Assembly (NCBI RefSeq): GCF_029227915.1
Contig: NC_079878.1
Span: forward strand, 4,404,001 to 4,468,000
DNA length: 64,000 bases
DNA from: Hydractinia symbiolongicarpus
Taxonomy: Eukaryota; Cnidaria; Hydrozoa; Anthoathecata; Hydractiniidae
Reading direction: 5' to 3'
The first letter of the stretch is position 1. Each line of letters opens with the position of its first letter. Positions 12,501 through 27,310 of this stretch are shown here, piece by piece. Below the pieces are notes generated by a model, which saw nothing but the letters and a program-made list of their open reading frames with translations, did no database searches and was not told the DNA's origin. The translations under genes and the position numbers were made by a program.

Positions 12501-14047
12501 TGCAATAGCTGAGTTCCAGCAATTAAGTCAAATTAAGAAGAATGTTACTTCTTGTAGTCAAACTGGCTCATTTATCACATTTTTAAGGTCAAAGTCCAAA
12601 ATCAGTTCAATTAAGTCCCACAGTCAATCGTCTCATTGTTAAAAGTGATGCAACCTAGTAATATCAGAATACTATCGCTAAATACATGTTGGTACGAATA
12701 TGTGAGGCAACCGTTGTAACTCAAACGGATTGATACCGCCAAGAAGTCGATGAAGTGTAGTTTTTGAGAATGTCTCTATTTCTTCAGCCCGTGCTAACGG
12801 CCAGGATTAGTCCCACAGTAAAAAAAGACTTATTTATCTAAATTTTTAAATAAAGCACTACCACAGAGCCTAGTGTACTCGCTGAATTCCAGCAATCATG
12901 TCGAATTAAGAAGAATGGTATTCCTTGGAGTCCAATTGGCTCATTTATCGAGTTTACAAGGTCACAGTACAGAATCAGTTCAATTAAGTCCCACAGTCAA
13001 TCGTTTCACTGTTAAAAGCGATGCAATTAGTCACATCGGAAAAAAATCACTAAATACATGTTGGTACGAATATGTGAAGCAACCGTTGCAACTCAAACGG
13101 ATTAACACCGTTAGAAAGTCAATGAAATGTAGTTTTTGAAACTGTCTCTATCTCTTCAGTGCGAACTAACGGTTGGGATTGGTCCCACAGTAAAAAATGA
13201 CTTATTTAACTTAATTTTTAAATAAAACACTACCACAGTGCCCAGTGCAATCGCTGAGTTCCAGCAATTAAGTCAAATTAAGAAGAATGTTACTTGTTGT
13301 AGTCAAACTGGCTCATTTATCACATTTTTAAGGTCAAAGTCCAAAATCAGTTCAATTAAGTCCCACAGTCAATCAACTCACTGTTAAAAGTGATGCAACC
13401 TAGTAATATCAGAATACTATCGCTAAATACATGTTGGTACGAATATGTGACGCAACCGTTGTAACTCAAACGGATTGATACCGCCAAGAAGTCGATGAAA
13501 TGTAGTTTTTGAGAATGTCACTATTTTTTCAGCGCGTGCTAACGGCCAGGATTAGTCCCACAGTAAAAAAAGACTTATTTATCTAAATTTTTAAATAAGG
13601 CACTACTACAGAGCCTAGTGTACTGGCTGAAGTCCAGCAATTATGTCGAATTAAGAAGAATGTTATTCCTTGGGTCCAATTGGCTCATTTATCGCATTTA
13701 CAAGGTCACAGTCAAGAATCAGTTCAATTAAGTCCCACAGTCAATCGTTTCACTGTTAAAAGCGATGCAACTTAGTCACATCGGAAAAAAATTACTTAAT
13801 ACATGTTGGTTCGAATATATGATGCCAGAGTTGTAACTCAAACGGATTGACACCGTTATAAAGTCAACGAAAAGTAGTTTTTAAAATTGTCTCTATTTCT
13901 TCAGCGCGAACTAATGGCTGGGATTGGTCCCACAGTAAAGAATGACTTATTTAACTTAATTTTTAAATAAAACTCTACCACAGCGCCCAGTGCAATCGCT
14001 GAGTTCCAGCAATCAAGTCAAATTAAGAAGAATGATATTTCTTGTAG
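9578..14047 (+). repeat. Hexameric higher-order repeat, two apparently identical copies of 2235 bp
   Basis: Bases 9578-11812 and 11813-14047 match along their length. I noticed no difference on reading, including at rare private variants: 'gcaatagctgagttcc' near 10268 and 12503, 'cagtacagaatcag', 'caatcaactcactg', and 'gttataaagtcaacg'. The boundary is a chimeric monomer. 'gatatttcttgtag' belongs to the variant that continues with 'acaaactgg', but at 11813 it continues with 'tcaaactgg' from the 'gttacttcttgtag' variant. The exchange therefore lies between about 11802 and 11813. Such identity suggests a recent event, or an assembly duplication that reads should rule out. Confidence 0.85.
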
Positions 14048-15017
14048 ACAAACTGGCTCATTTATAACATTTATCAGGTCACACTCCAAAGTTAGTTCAA
14101 TTAAGTCCCACAGTCAATCGTTTCATTGTTAAAGGCGATGCAACCTAGTAATATCAGAATACTATCGCTAAATACATGTTGGTACGAATATGTGACGCAA
14201 CCGTTGTTACTCAAACGGATTGATACCGCCAAGAAGTTGATGAAGTGTAGTTTTTGAGAATGTCTCTATTTCTTCAGCGCGTGCTAACGGCCAGGATTAG
14301 TCCCACAGTAAAAAAAGACTTATTTATTTAAATTTTTAAATAAAGCACTACCACAGAGCCTAGTGTACTCGCTGAATTCCAGCAATAATGTCGAATTAAG
14401 AAGAATGGTATTCCTTGGAGTCCAATTGGCTCATTTATCGAGTTTACAAGGTCACAGTCCAGAATCAGTTCAATTAAGCCCCACAGTCAAACGTTTCAAT
14501 GTTAAAAGCGATGCAACTTAGTAATATCCGAATACTATCGCTAAATACATTTAGGGACGAATATGTGACGCAACCGTTGTAACTCAAACGGATTGAAACC
14601 GTTAGAAAGTCAATGAAATGTTGTTTTTGAAATTGTCTCTATTTTTTCAGCGCAAAATTATGGCTGGGATTGGTCCCACAGTAAAAAATGACTTTTTTAT
14701 TTAAATTTTTAAAGGAAGTGCTACCAAAGCGCCCAGTGTAATCGCTGAGTTCCGGCAATCATGTCAAATTAAGAAGAATGGTATTCCTTGGAGCCCAATT
14801 GGCTCATTTATCGCATTTACAAGGTCACAGTCAAGAATCAGTTCAATTAAGTCCCACAGTCAATCGTTTCACTGTTAAAAGCGATGCAACTTAGTCACAT
14901 CGGAAAAATATCACTAAATACATGTTGGTACGAATATGTGACGCAACTGTTGTAACTCAAACGGATTAACACCGTTAGAAAGTCAATGAAATGTAGTTTT
15001 TGAAACTGTCTCTATTT

Positions 15018-15040
15018 CTTCAGTGCGTGCTAACGGCCAG
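15018..15040 (+). other. Hybrid monomer, type 2 to type 1 switch (recurs near 18080)
   Basis: The left part reads as type 2 ('gaaactgtctc', 'cagtgcg'). The right part reads as type 1 ('tgctaacggccagg') with a private 'attactccc'. The same hybrid with the same private base returns near 18080-18110, so the chimera was copied after it formed. Confidence 0.65.
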
Positions 15041-17155
15041 GATTACTCCCACAGTAAAAAAAGACTTATTTATCTAAATTTTTAAATAAAGCACTACCAC
15101 AGAGCCTAGTGTACTCGCTGAATTCCAGCAATCATATCGAATTAAGAAGAATGGTATTCCTTGGAGTCCAATTGGCTCATTTATCGAGTTTACAAGGTCA
15201 CAGTCCAGAATCAGTTCAATTAAGTCCCACAGTCAAACGTTTCAATGTTAAAAGCGATGCAACTTAGTAATATCCGAATACTCTCGCTAAATACATTTAG
15301 GGACGAATATGTGACGAGACCGTTGTAACTCAAACGGATTGAAACCGTTAAAAAGTCAATGAAATGTAGTTTTTGAAACTGTCTCTATTTCTTCAGTGCG
15401 AACTACCGGCTGGGATTGGTCCCACAGTAAAAAAATGACTTATTTAATTTAATTTTTAAATAAAACGCTACCACAGTGCCCAGTGCAATCGCTGAGTTCC
15501 AGTAATTAAGTCAAATTAAGAAGAATGTTACTTCTTGTAGTCAAACTGGCTCATTTATCACATTTTTAAGGTCAAAGTCCAAAATCAGTTCAATTAAGTC
15601 CCACAGTCAATCGTCTCACAGTTAAAAGCGATGCAACCTAGTAATATCCGAATACTATCGATAAATACAAGTGGGGCGAAAATGTGACGCAACCGTTGTA
15701 ACTCAATCGGATTGACACCGTTAGAAAGTCAACGAAAAGTAGTTTTTGAAACTGTCTCTATTTCTTCAGCGCGAACTAATGGCTGGGATTGGTCCCACAG
15801 TAAAGAATGACTTATTTAACTTAATTTTTAAATAAAACTCTACCACAGCGCCCAGTGCAATCGCTGAGTTCCAGCAATCAAGTCAAATTAAGAAGAATGA
15901 TATTTCTTGTAGACAAACTGACTCATTTATAACATTTATCAGGTCACACTCCAAAGTTAGTTCAATTAAGTCCCACAGTCAATCGTTTCACTGTTAAAGG
16001 CGATGCAACCTAGTAATACCAGAATACTATTGCTAAATACATGTTGGTACGAATATGTGACGCAACCGTTGTAACTCAAACGGATTAACACCGTTAGAAA
16101 GTCAATGAAATGTAGTTTTTGAAACTGTCTCTATTTCTTCAGTGCGAACTAACGGCTGGGATTGGTCCCACAGTAAAAAAATGACTTATTTAACTTAATT
16201 TTTAAATAAAACGCTACCACAGTGCCCAGTGCAATCGCTGAGTTCCAGCAATTAAGTCAAATTAAGAAGAATGTTACTTCTTGTAGTCAAACTGGCTCAT
16301 TTATCACATTTTTAAAGTCAAAGTCCAAAATCAGTTCAATTAAGTCCCACAGTCAATCGTCTCACTGTTAAAAGCGATGCAACCTAGTAATATCCGAATA
16401 CTATCGATAAATACATGTGGGGCGAATATGTGACGCAACCGTTGTAACTCAATCGGATTGACACCGTTAGAAAGTCAACGAAAAGTAGTTTTTGCAACTG
16501 TCTCTATTTCTTCAGCGCGAACTAATGGCTGGGATTGGTCCCACAGTAAAGAATGACTTATTTAACTTAATTTTTAAATAAAACTCTACCACAGCGCCCA
16601 GTGCAATCGCTGAGTTCCAGCAATCAAGTCAAATTAAGAAGAATGATATTTCTTGTAGACAAACTGGCTCATTTATAACATTTATCAGGTCACACTCAAA
16701 AGTTAGTTCAATTAAGTCCCACAGTCAATCGTTTCACTGTTAAAGGCGACGCAACCTAGTAATACCAGAATACTATCGCTAAATACATGTTGGTACGAAT
16801 ATGTGACGCAACCGTTGTAACTCAAACGGATTGATACCGCCAAGAAGTCGATGAAATGTAGTTTTTGAGAATGTCTCTATTTCTTCAGCGCGTGCTTACG
16901 GCCAGGATTAATCCCACAGAAAAAAAGACTTATTTATCTAAATTTTTAAATAAAGCACTATCACAGAGCCTAGTGTACTTGCTGAATTCCAGCAATCATG
17001 TCGAATTAAGAAGAATGGTATTCTTCGGAGCCCAATTGGCACAATTATGCCATTTAGAAGGTCACAGTCCAGAATCAGTTCAATTAAGTCCCACAGTCAA
17101 TCGTTTCACTGTTAAAAGCGATGCAACTTAGTAATATCAGAATACTATCGCTAAA

Positions 17156-17981
17156 TACATGTTGGTACGAATATGTGAGGCAACCGTTGTAACTCAAACG
17201 GATTGATACCGCCAAGAAGTCGATGAAGTGTAGTTTTTGAGAATGTCTCTATTTCTTCAGCGCGTGCTAACGGCCAGGATTAGTCCCACAGTAAAAAAAG
17301 ACTTATTTATCTAAATTTTTAAATAAATCACAGTCCAGAATCAGTTCAATTAAGCCCCACAGTCAAACGTTTCAATGTTAAAAGCGATGCAACTTAGTAA
17401 TATCCGAATACTATCGCTAAATACATTTAGGGACGAATATGTGACGCAACCGTTGTAACTTAAACGGATTGATACCGCCAAGAAGTCGATGAAGTGTAGT
17501 TTTTGAGAATGTCTCTATTTCTTCAGCGCGTGCTAACGGCCAGGATTAGTCCCACAGTAAAAAAAGGCTTATTTATCTAAATTTTTAAATAAATCACAGT
17601 CCAGAATCAGTTCAATTAAGCCCCACAGTCAAACGTTTCAATGTTAAAGTCACAGTCAAACCGTTAGAAAGTCAATGAAATGTTGTTTTTGAAATTGTCT
17701 CTATTTTTTCAGCGCGAAATTATGGCTGGGATTGGTCCCACAGTAAAAAATGACTTTTTTATTTAAATTTTTAAAGGAAGTGCTACCAAAGCGCCCAGTG
17801 TAATCGCTGAGTTCCGGCAATCATGTCAAATTAAGAAGAATGGTATTCCTTGGAGCCCAATTGGCTCATTTATCGCATTTACAAGGTCACAGTCAAGAAT
17901 CAGTTCAATTAAGTCCCACAGTCAATCGTTTCACTGTTAAAAGCGATGCAACTTAGTCACATCGGAAAAATATCACTAAAT
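17156..17981 (+). repeat. Cluster of internally deleted family A monomers
   Basis: The distance between the 'taaatacat' landmarks is 266 instead of 373 from 17156 to 17422, and 559 instead of about 746 from 17422 to 17981. The joins are readable. 'taaataaa' is fused to 'tcacagtccag' at about 17328 and again at about 17594, removing about 107 bp each time. At about 17648, 'atgttaaa' is fused to 'gtcacagtcaaaccg', removing about 80 bp. All three joins involve the string 'tcacagtc'. Confidence 0.85.
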
Positions 17982-20900
17982 ACATGTTGGTACGAATATG
18001 TGACGCAACTGTTGTAACTCAAACGGATTAACACCGTTAGAAAGTCAATGAAATGTAGTTTTTGAAACTGTCTCTATTTCTTCAGTGCGTGCTAACGGCC
18101 AGGATTACTCCCACAGTAAAAAAAGACTTATTTATCTAAATTTTTAAATAAAGCACTACCACAGAGCCTAGTGTAATCGCTGAGTTCCGGCAATCATGTC
18201 AAATTAAGAAGAATGGTATTCCTTGGAGCCCAATTGGCTCATTTATCGCATTTACAAGGTCACACTCAAGAATCAGTTCAATTAAGTCCCACAGTCAATC
18301 GTTTCACTGTTAAAAGCGATGCAACTTAGTCACATCGGAAAAATATCACTAAATACATGTTGGTACGAATATGTGACACAACTGTTGTAACTCAAACGGA
18401 TTAACACCGTTAGAAAGTCAATGAAATGTAGTTTTTGAAACTGTCTCTATTTCTTCAGTGCGAACTACCGGCTGGGATTGGTCCCACAGTAAAAAAATGA
18501 CTTATTTAACTTAATTTTTAAATAAAACGCTACCACAGTGCCCAGTGCAATCGCGGAGTTCCAGTAATTAAGTCAAATTAAGAAGAATGTTACTTCTTGT
18601 AGTCAAACTGGCTCATTTATCACATTTTTAAGGTCAAAGTCCAAAATCAGTTCAATTAAGTCCCACAGTCAATCGTCTCACTGTTAAAAGCGATGCAACC
18701 TAGTAATATCCGAATACTATCGATAAATACAAGTGGGGCGAAAATGTGACGCAACCGTTGTAACTCAATCGGATTGACACCGTTAGAAAGTCAACGAAAA
18801 GTAGTTTTTGAAACTGTCTCTATTTCTTCAGCGCGAACTAATGGCTGGGATTGGTCCCACAGTAAAGAATGACTTATTTAACTTAATTTTTAAATAAAAC
18901 TCTACCACAGCGCCCGGTGCAATCGCTGAGTTCCAGCAATCAAGTCAAATTAAAAAGAATGATATTTCTTGTAGACAAACTGACTCACTTATAACATTTA
19001 TCAGGTCACACTCCAAAGTTAGTTCAATTAAGTCCCACAGTCAATCGTTTCACTGTTAAAGGCGATGCAACCTAGTAATACCAGAATACTGTCGCTAAAT
19101 ACATGTTGGTACGAATATGTGACGCAACCGTTGTAACTCAAACGGATTGATACCGCCAAGAAGTCGATGAAATGTAGTTTTTGAGAATGTCTCTATTTCT
19201 TCAGCGCGTGCTTACGGCCAGGATTAGTCCCACAGAAAAAAAGACTTATTTATCTAAATGTTTAAATAAAGCACTATCACAGAGCCTAGTGTACTTGCTG
19301 AATTCCAGCAATCATGTCGAATTAAGAAGAATGGTATTCCTCGGAGCCCAATTGGCACAATTATGGCTATTAGAAGGTCACAGTCCAGAATCAGTTCAAT
19401 TAAGTCCCACAGTCAATCGTTTCACTGTTAAAAGCGATGCAACCTTGTAATATCAAAATACTATCGCTATATACATGTTGGTACGAATATGTGAGGCAAC
19501 CGTTGTAACTCAAACGGATAGATACCGCCAAGAAGTCGATGAAGTGTAGTTTTTGAGAATGTCTCTATTTCTTCAGCGCGTGCTAACGGCCAGGATTAGT
19601 CCCACAGTAAAAAAAGACTTATTTATCTAAATTTTTAAATAAAGCACTACCACAGAGCCTAGTGTACTCGCTGAATTCCAGCAATCATGTCAAATTAAGA
19701 AGAATGGTTTTCCTTGGAGTCCAATTGGCTCTTTTATCGAGTTTACAAGGTCACAGTCCAGAATCAGTTCAATTAAGTCCCACAGTCAATCGTTTCACTG
19801 TTAAATGCGATGCAACTTAGTCACATCGGAAAGAAATCCCTAAATACATGTTGGTACGAATATGTGACGCAACCGTTGTAACTCAAACGGATTAACACCG
19901 TTAGAAAGTCAATGAAATGTAGTTTTTGAAACTGTCTCTATTTCTTCAGTGCGAACTAACGGCTGGGATTGGTCCCACAGTAAAAAAATGACTTATTTAA
20001 CTTAATTTTTAAATAAAACGCTACCACAGTGCCCAGTGCAATCGCTGAGTTCCAGCAATTAAGTCAAATTAAGAAGAATGTTACTTCTTGTAGTCAAACT
20101 GGCTCATTTATCACATTTTTAAAGTCAAAGTCCAAAATCAGTTCAATTAAGTCCCACAGTCAATCGTCTCACTGTTAAAAGCGATGCAACCTAGTAATAT
20201 CCGAATACTATCGATAAATACATGTGGGGCGAATATGTGACGCAACCGTTGTAACTCAATCGGATTGACACCGTTAGAAAGTCAACGAAAAGTAGTTTTT
20301 GCAACTGTCTCTATTTCTTCAGCGCGAACTAATGGCTGGGATTGGTCCCACAGTAAAGAATGACTTATTTAACTTAATTTTTAAATAAATCTCTACCACA
20401 GCGCCCAGTGCAATCGCTGAGTTCCAGCAATCAAGTCAAATTAAGAAGAATGATATTTCTTGTAGACAAACTGGCTCATTTATAACATTTATCAGGTCAC
20501 ACTCCAAAGTTAGTTCAATTAAGTCCCACAGTCAATCGTTTCACTGTTAAAGGCGATGCAACCTAGTAATATCAGAATACTATCGCTAAATACATGTTGG
20601 TACGAATATGTGAGGCAACCGTTGTAACTCAAACGGATTGATACCGCCAAGAAGTCGATGAAGTGTAGTTTTTGAGAATGTCTCTATTTCTTCAGCGCGT
20701 GCTTACGGCCAGGATTAGTCCCACAGAAAAAAAGACTTATCTATCTAAATTTTTAAATAAAGCACTACCACAGAGCCTAGTGTACTCGCTGAATTCCAGC
20801 AATCATGTCGAATTAAGAAGAATGGTATTCCTTGGAGTTCAATTGGCTCATTTATCGAGTTTACAAGGTCACATTCCAGAATCAGTTCAATTAAGTCCCA

Positions 20901-22799
20901 CAGTCAATCGTTTCATTGTTAAAAGCGATGCAATTAGTCACATCGGAAAAAAATCTCTAAATACATGTTTGTACGAATATGTGACGCAACCGTTGTAACT
21001 CAAACGGATTAACACCGTTAGAAAGACAATGAAATGTAGTTTTTGAAACTGTCTCTATTTCTTCAGCACGAACTTATGGCTGGGATTGGTCCCACAATAA
21101 AAAATGACTTTTTTATTTACATTTTTAAAGGAAGTGCTGCCACAGCGCCCACTGTAATCGCTGAGTTCCGGCAATCATGTCAAATTAAGAAGAATGGTAT
21201 TCCTTGGAGCCCAATTGGCTCATTTATCGAGTTTACAAGTTCACAGTCCAGAATCAGTTCAATTAAGTCCCACAGTCAATCGTCTCACTGTTAAAAGCGA
21301 GGCAACCTAGTAATATCAGAATACTATCGCTAAACACATGTTGGTACGAATATGTAACGCAACCTTTGTAACTCAAACGGATTGATACCGTAGAGAAGTC
21401 GATGAAATGTAGTTTTGAGATTGTCTCTATTTCTTCAGCGCGTGCTAACGGCCAGGATTAGTCCCACAGTAAAAAGAGACTTATTTATCTAAATTTTTAA
21501 ATAAGGCACTACCACAGAGCCTAGTGTACTGGCTGAAGTCCAGCAATTATGTCGAATTAAGAAGAATGTTATTCCTTGGAGCCCAATTGGCTCATTGATC
21601 GCATTTACAAGGTCACAGTCAAGAATCAGTTCAATTAAGTCCCACAGTCAATCGTTTCACTGTTAAAAGCGATGCAACTTAGTCACATCAGAAAAAAATC
21701 ACTAAATACATGTTGGTACGAATATGTGACACAACCGTTGCAACTCAAACGGATTGACACCGTTAGAAAGTCAACAAAAATTAGTTTTTAAAATTGTCTC
21801 TATTTCTTCAGCGCGAACTAATTGCTGGGATTGGTCCCACAGTAAAGAATGACTTATTTATCTTAATTTTTAAATAAAACTCTACCACAGCGCCCAGTGC
21901 AATCGCTGAGTTCCAGCAATCAAGTCAAATTAAGAAGAATGATATTTCTTGTAGACAAACTGGCTCATTTATAACATTTATCAGGTCACACTCCAGAGTT
22001 AGTTCAATTAAGTCCCACAGTCAATCGTTTCACTGTTAAAGGCGATGCAACCTAGTAATATCAGAATACTATCGCTAAATACATGTTGGTACGAATATGT
22101 GAGACAACCGTTGTAACTCAAACGGATTGATACCGCGAAGAAGTCGATGAAGTGTAGTTTTTGAGAATGTCTCTATTTCTTCAGCGCGTGCTAACGGCCA
22201 GGATTAGTCCCACAGTAAAAAAAGACTTATTTATCTAAATTTTTAAATAAAGCACTACCACAGAGCCTAGTGTACTCGCTGAATTCCAGCAATCATGTCG
22301 AATTAAGAAGAGGGGTATTCCTTGGAGTCCAATTGGCTCATTTATCGAGTTTACAAGGTCACAGTCCAGAATCAGTTCAATAAAGTCCCACAGTCAATCG
22401 TTTCACTGTTAAAGCGATGCAACTTAGTCACATCGGAAAGAAATTACTAACTACATGTTGGTACGAATATGTGACGCAACCGTTGTAACTCAAACGGATT
22501 AACACCGTTAGAAAGTCAATGAAATGTAGTTTTTGAAACTGTCTCTATTTCTTCAGCGCGAACTAACGGCTGGGATTGGTCCCACAGTAAAAAATGACTT
22601 ATTTAACTTAATTTTTAAATAAAACGCTACCACAGTGCCCAGTGCAATCGCTGAGTTCCAGCAATTAAGTCAAATTAAGAAGAATGTTACTTCTTGTAGT
22701 CAAACTGGCTCATTTATCACATTTTTAAGGTCAAAGTCCAAAATCAGTTCAATTAAGTCCCACAGTCAATCGTCCCACTGTTAAAAGCGATGCAACCTA

Positions 22800-25700
22800 G
22801 TAATATCAGAATACTATCGCTAAATACATGTTGGTACGAATATGTGAGACAACCGTTGTAACTCAAACGGATTGATACCGCGAAGAAGTCGATGAAGTGT
22901 AGTTTTTGAGAATGTCTCTATTTCTTCAGCGCGTGCTAACGGCCAGGATTAGTCCCACAGTAAAAAAAGACTTATTTATCTAAATTTTTAAATAAAGCAC
23001 TACCACAGAGCCTAGTGTACTCGCTGAATTCCAGCAATCATGTCGAATTAAGAAGAGGGGTATTCCTTGGAGTCCAATTGGCTCATTTATCGAGTTTACA
23101 AGGTCACAGTCCAGAATCAGTTCAATTAAGTCCCACAGTCAATCGTTTCACTGTTAAAGCGATGCAACTTAGTCACATCGGAAAGAAATTACTAACTACA
23201 TGTTGGTACGAATATGTGACGCAACCGTTGTAACTCAAACGGATTAACACCGTTAGAAAGTCAATGAAATGTAGTTTTTGAAACTGTCTCTATTTCTTCA
23301 GCGCGAACTAACGACTGGGATTGGTCCCACAGTAAAAAATGACTTATTTAACTTAATTTTTAAATAAAACGCTACCACAGTGCCCAGTGCAATCGCTGAG
23401 TTCCAGCAATTAAGTCAAATTAAGAAGAATGTTACTTCTTGTAGTCAAACTGGCTCATTTATCACATTTTTAAGGTCAAAGTCCAAAATCAGTTCAATTA
23501 AGTCCCACAGTCAATCGTCCCACTGTTAAAAGCGATGCAACCTAGTAATATCAGAATACTATCGCTAAATACATGTTGGTACGAATATGTGACGCAACCG
23601 TTGTAACTCAAACGGATTGATACCGCCAAGAAGTCGATGAAATGTAGTTTTTGAGAATGTCTCTATTTCTTCAGCGCGTGCTTACGGCCAGGATTAGTCC
23701 CACAGTAAAAAAAGACTCATTTATCTAAATTTTTAAATAAGGCACTACTACAGAGCCTAGTGTACTGGCTGAAGTCCAGCAATTATGTCGAATTAAGAAG
23801 AATGTTATTCCTTGGAGCCCAATTGGCTCATTTTTCGCATTTACAAGGTCACAGTCAAGAATCAGTTCAATTAAGTCCGACAGTCAATCGTTTCACTGTT
23901 AAAAGCGATGCAACTTAGTCACATCGGAAAAAAATTACTAAATACATGTTGGTACGAATATATGACGCCAGCGTTGTAACTCAAACGGTTTGACACCGTT
24001 AGAAAGTCAACGAAAAGTAGTTTTTAAAATTGTCTCTATTTCTTCAGCGCGAACTAATGGCTGGGATTGGTCCCACAGTAAAAAATAACTTATTTAACTT
24101 AATTTTTAAATAAAACTCTACCACAGCGCCCAGTGCAATCGCTGAGTTCCAGCAATCAAGTCAAATTAAGAAGAATGATATTTCTTGTAGACAAACTGGC
24201 TCATTTATAACATTTATCAGGTCACACTCCAAAATTAGTTCAATTAAGTCCCACAGTCAATCGTTTCATTGTTAAAGGAGATGCAACCTAGTAATATCAG
24301 AATACTATCGCTAAATACATGTTGGTACGAATATGTGACGCAACCGTTGTAACTCAAACGGATTGATACCGCCAAGAAGTGGATGAAGTGTAGTTTTTGA
24401 GAATGTCTCTATTTCTTTAGCGCGTGCTAACGGCCAGGATTAGTCCCACAGTAAAAAAAGACTTATTTATCTAAATTTTTAAATAAAGCACTACCACAGA
24501 GCCTAGTGTACTCGCTGAATTCCAGCAATAATGTCGAATTAAGAAGAATGGTATTCCTTGGAGTCCAAGTGGCTCATTTATCGAGTTTACAAGGTCACAG
24601 TCAAGAATCAGTTTAATTAAGTCCCACAGTCAATCGTTTCACTGTTAAAAGCGATGCAACTTAGTCACATCGGAAAAAAATCACTAAATACATGTTGGTA
24701 CGAATATGTGACGCAACCGTTGTAACTCAAACGGATTGAAACCGTTAGAAAGTCAATGAAATGTAGTTTTTGAAACTGTCTCTATTTCTTCCGCGCGAAC
24801 TAACGGCTGGGATTGGTCCCACAGTAAAAAATGACTTATTTAACTTAATTTTTAAATAAAACGCTACCACAGTGCCCAGTGCAATCGCTGAGTTCCAGCA
24901 ATTAAGTCAAATTAAGAAGAATGTTACTTCTTGTAGTCAAACTGGCTAATTTATCACATTTTTAAGGTCAAAGTCCAAAATCAGTTCAATTAAGTCCCAC
25001 AGTCAATCGTCTCACTGTTAAAAGCGATGCAACCTAGTAATATCAGAATACTATCGCTAAATACATGTTGGTACGAATATGTGAGACAACCGTTGTAACT
25101 CAAACGGATTGATACCGCGAAGAAGTCGATGAAGTGTAGTTTTTGAGAATGTCTCTATTTCTTCAGCGCGTGCTAACGGCCAGGATTAGTCCCACAGTAA
25201 AAAAAGACTTATTTATCTAAATTTTTAAATAAAGCACTACCACAGAGCCTAGTGTACTCGCTGAATTCCAGCAATCATGTCGAATTAAGAAGAGGGGTAT
25301 TCCTTGGAGTCCAATTGGCTCATTTATCGAGTTTACAAGGTCACAGTCCAGAATCAGTTCAATTAAGTCCCACAGTCAATCGTTTCACTGTTAAAGCGAT
25401 GCAACTTAGTCACATCGGAAAGAAATTACTAACTACATGTTGGTACGAATATGTGACGCAACCGTTGTAACTCAAACGGATTAACACCGTTAGAAAGTCA
25501 ATGAAATGTAGTTTTTGAAACTGTCTCTATTTCTTCAGCGCGAACTAACGGCTGGGATTGGTCCCACAGTAAAAAATGACTTATTTAACTTAATTTTTAA
25601 ATAAAACGCTACCACAGTGCCCAGTGCAATCGCTGAGTTCCAGCAATTAAGTCAAATTAAGAAGAATGTTACTTCTTGTAGTCAAACTGGCTCATTTATC

Positions 25701-27310
25701 ACATTTTTAAGGTCAAAGTCCAAAATCAGTTCAATTAAGTCCCACAGTCAATCGTCCCACTGTTAAAAGCGATGCAACCTAGTAATATCAGAATACTATC
25801 GCTAAATACATGTTGGTACGAATATGTGACGCAACCGTTGTAACTCAAACGGATTGATACCGCCAAGAAGTCGATGAAATGTAGTTTTTGAGAATGTCTC
25901 TATTTCTTCAGCGCGTGCTTACGGCCAGGATTAGTCCCACAGTAAAAAAAGACTCATTTATCTAAATTTTTAAATAAGGCACTACTACAGAGCCTAGTGT
26001 ACTGGCTGAAGTCCAGCAATTATGTCGAATTAAGAAGAATGTTATTCCTTGGAGCCCAATTGGCTCATTTTTCGCATTTACAAGGTCACAGTCAAGAATC
26101 AGTTCAATTAAGTCCGACAGTCAATCGTTTCACTGTTAAAAGCGATGCAACTTAGTCACATCGGAAAAAAATTACTAAATACATGTTGGTACGAATATAT
26201 GACGCCAGCGTTGTAACTCAAACGGTTTGACACCGTTAGAAAGTCAACGAAAAGTAGTTTTTAAAATTGTCTCTATTTCTTCAGCGCGAACTAATGGCTG
26301 GGATTGGTCCCACAGTAAAGAATGACTTATTTAACTTAATTTTTAAATAAAACTCTACCACAGCGCCCAGTGCAATCGCTGAGTTCCAGCAATCAAGTCA
26401 AATTAAGAAGAATGATATTTCTTGTAGACAAACTGGCTCATTTATAACATTTATCAGGTCACACTCCAAAATTAGTTCAATTAAGTCCCACAGTCAATCG
26501 TTTCATTGTTAAAGGCGATGCAACCTAGTAATATCAGAATACTATCGCTAAATACATGTTGGTACGAATATGTGACGCAACCGTTGTAACTCAAACGGAT
26601 TGATACCGCCAAGAAGTGGATGAAGTGTAGTTTTTGAGAATGTCTCTATTTCTTTAGCGCGTGCTAACGGCCAGGATTAGTCCCACAGTAAAAAAAGACT
26701 TATTTATCTAAATTTTTAAATAAAGCACTACCACAGAGCCTAGTGTACTCGCTGAATTCCAGCAATAATGTCGAATTAAGAAGAATGGTATTCCTTGGAG
26801 TCCAAGTGGCTCATTTATCGAGTTTACAAGGTCACAGTCAAGAATCAGTTTAATTAAGTCCCACAGTCAATCGTTTCACTGTTAAAAGCGATGCAACTTA
26901 GTCACATCGGAAAAAAATCACTAAATACATGTTGGTACGAATATGTGACGCAACCGTTGTAACTCAAACGGATTGAAACCGTTAGAAAGTCAATGAAATG
27001 TAGTTTTTGAAACTGTCTCTATTTCTTCCGCGCGAACTAACGGCTGGGATTGGTCCCACAGTAAAAAATGACTTATTTAACTTAATTTTTAAATAAAACG
27101 CTACCACAGTGCCCAGTGCAATCGCTGAGTTCCAGCAATTAAGTCAAATTAAGAAGAATGTTACTTCTTGTAGTCAAACTGGCTAATTTATCACATTTTT
27201 AAGGTCAAAGTCCAAAATCAGTTCAATTAAGTCCCACAGTCAATCGTCTCACTGTTAAAAGCGATGCAACCTAGTAATATCAGAATACTATCGCTAAATA
27301 CATGTTGGTA
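22800..27310 (+). repeat. Hexameric higher-order repeat, two near-identical copies of 2237 bp
   Basis: Private variants repeat 2237 bases apart: 'aagaggggtattcc' at 23055 and 25292, 'gccaagaagtgg' at 24371 and 26608, and 'cttccgcgcgaac' near 24789 and 27026. An earlier single copy of the 'aggggt' variant sits at 22311. The crossover lies between about 25012 and 25083, where the left side has 'cgtctcactg' and the right side takes up 'gtgagacaacc'. Unlike the block at 9578-14047, a few base differences separate the copies, for example near 23312/25549 and 24277/26513. Confidence 0.8.
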
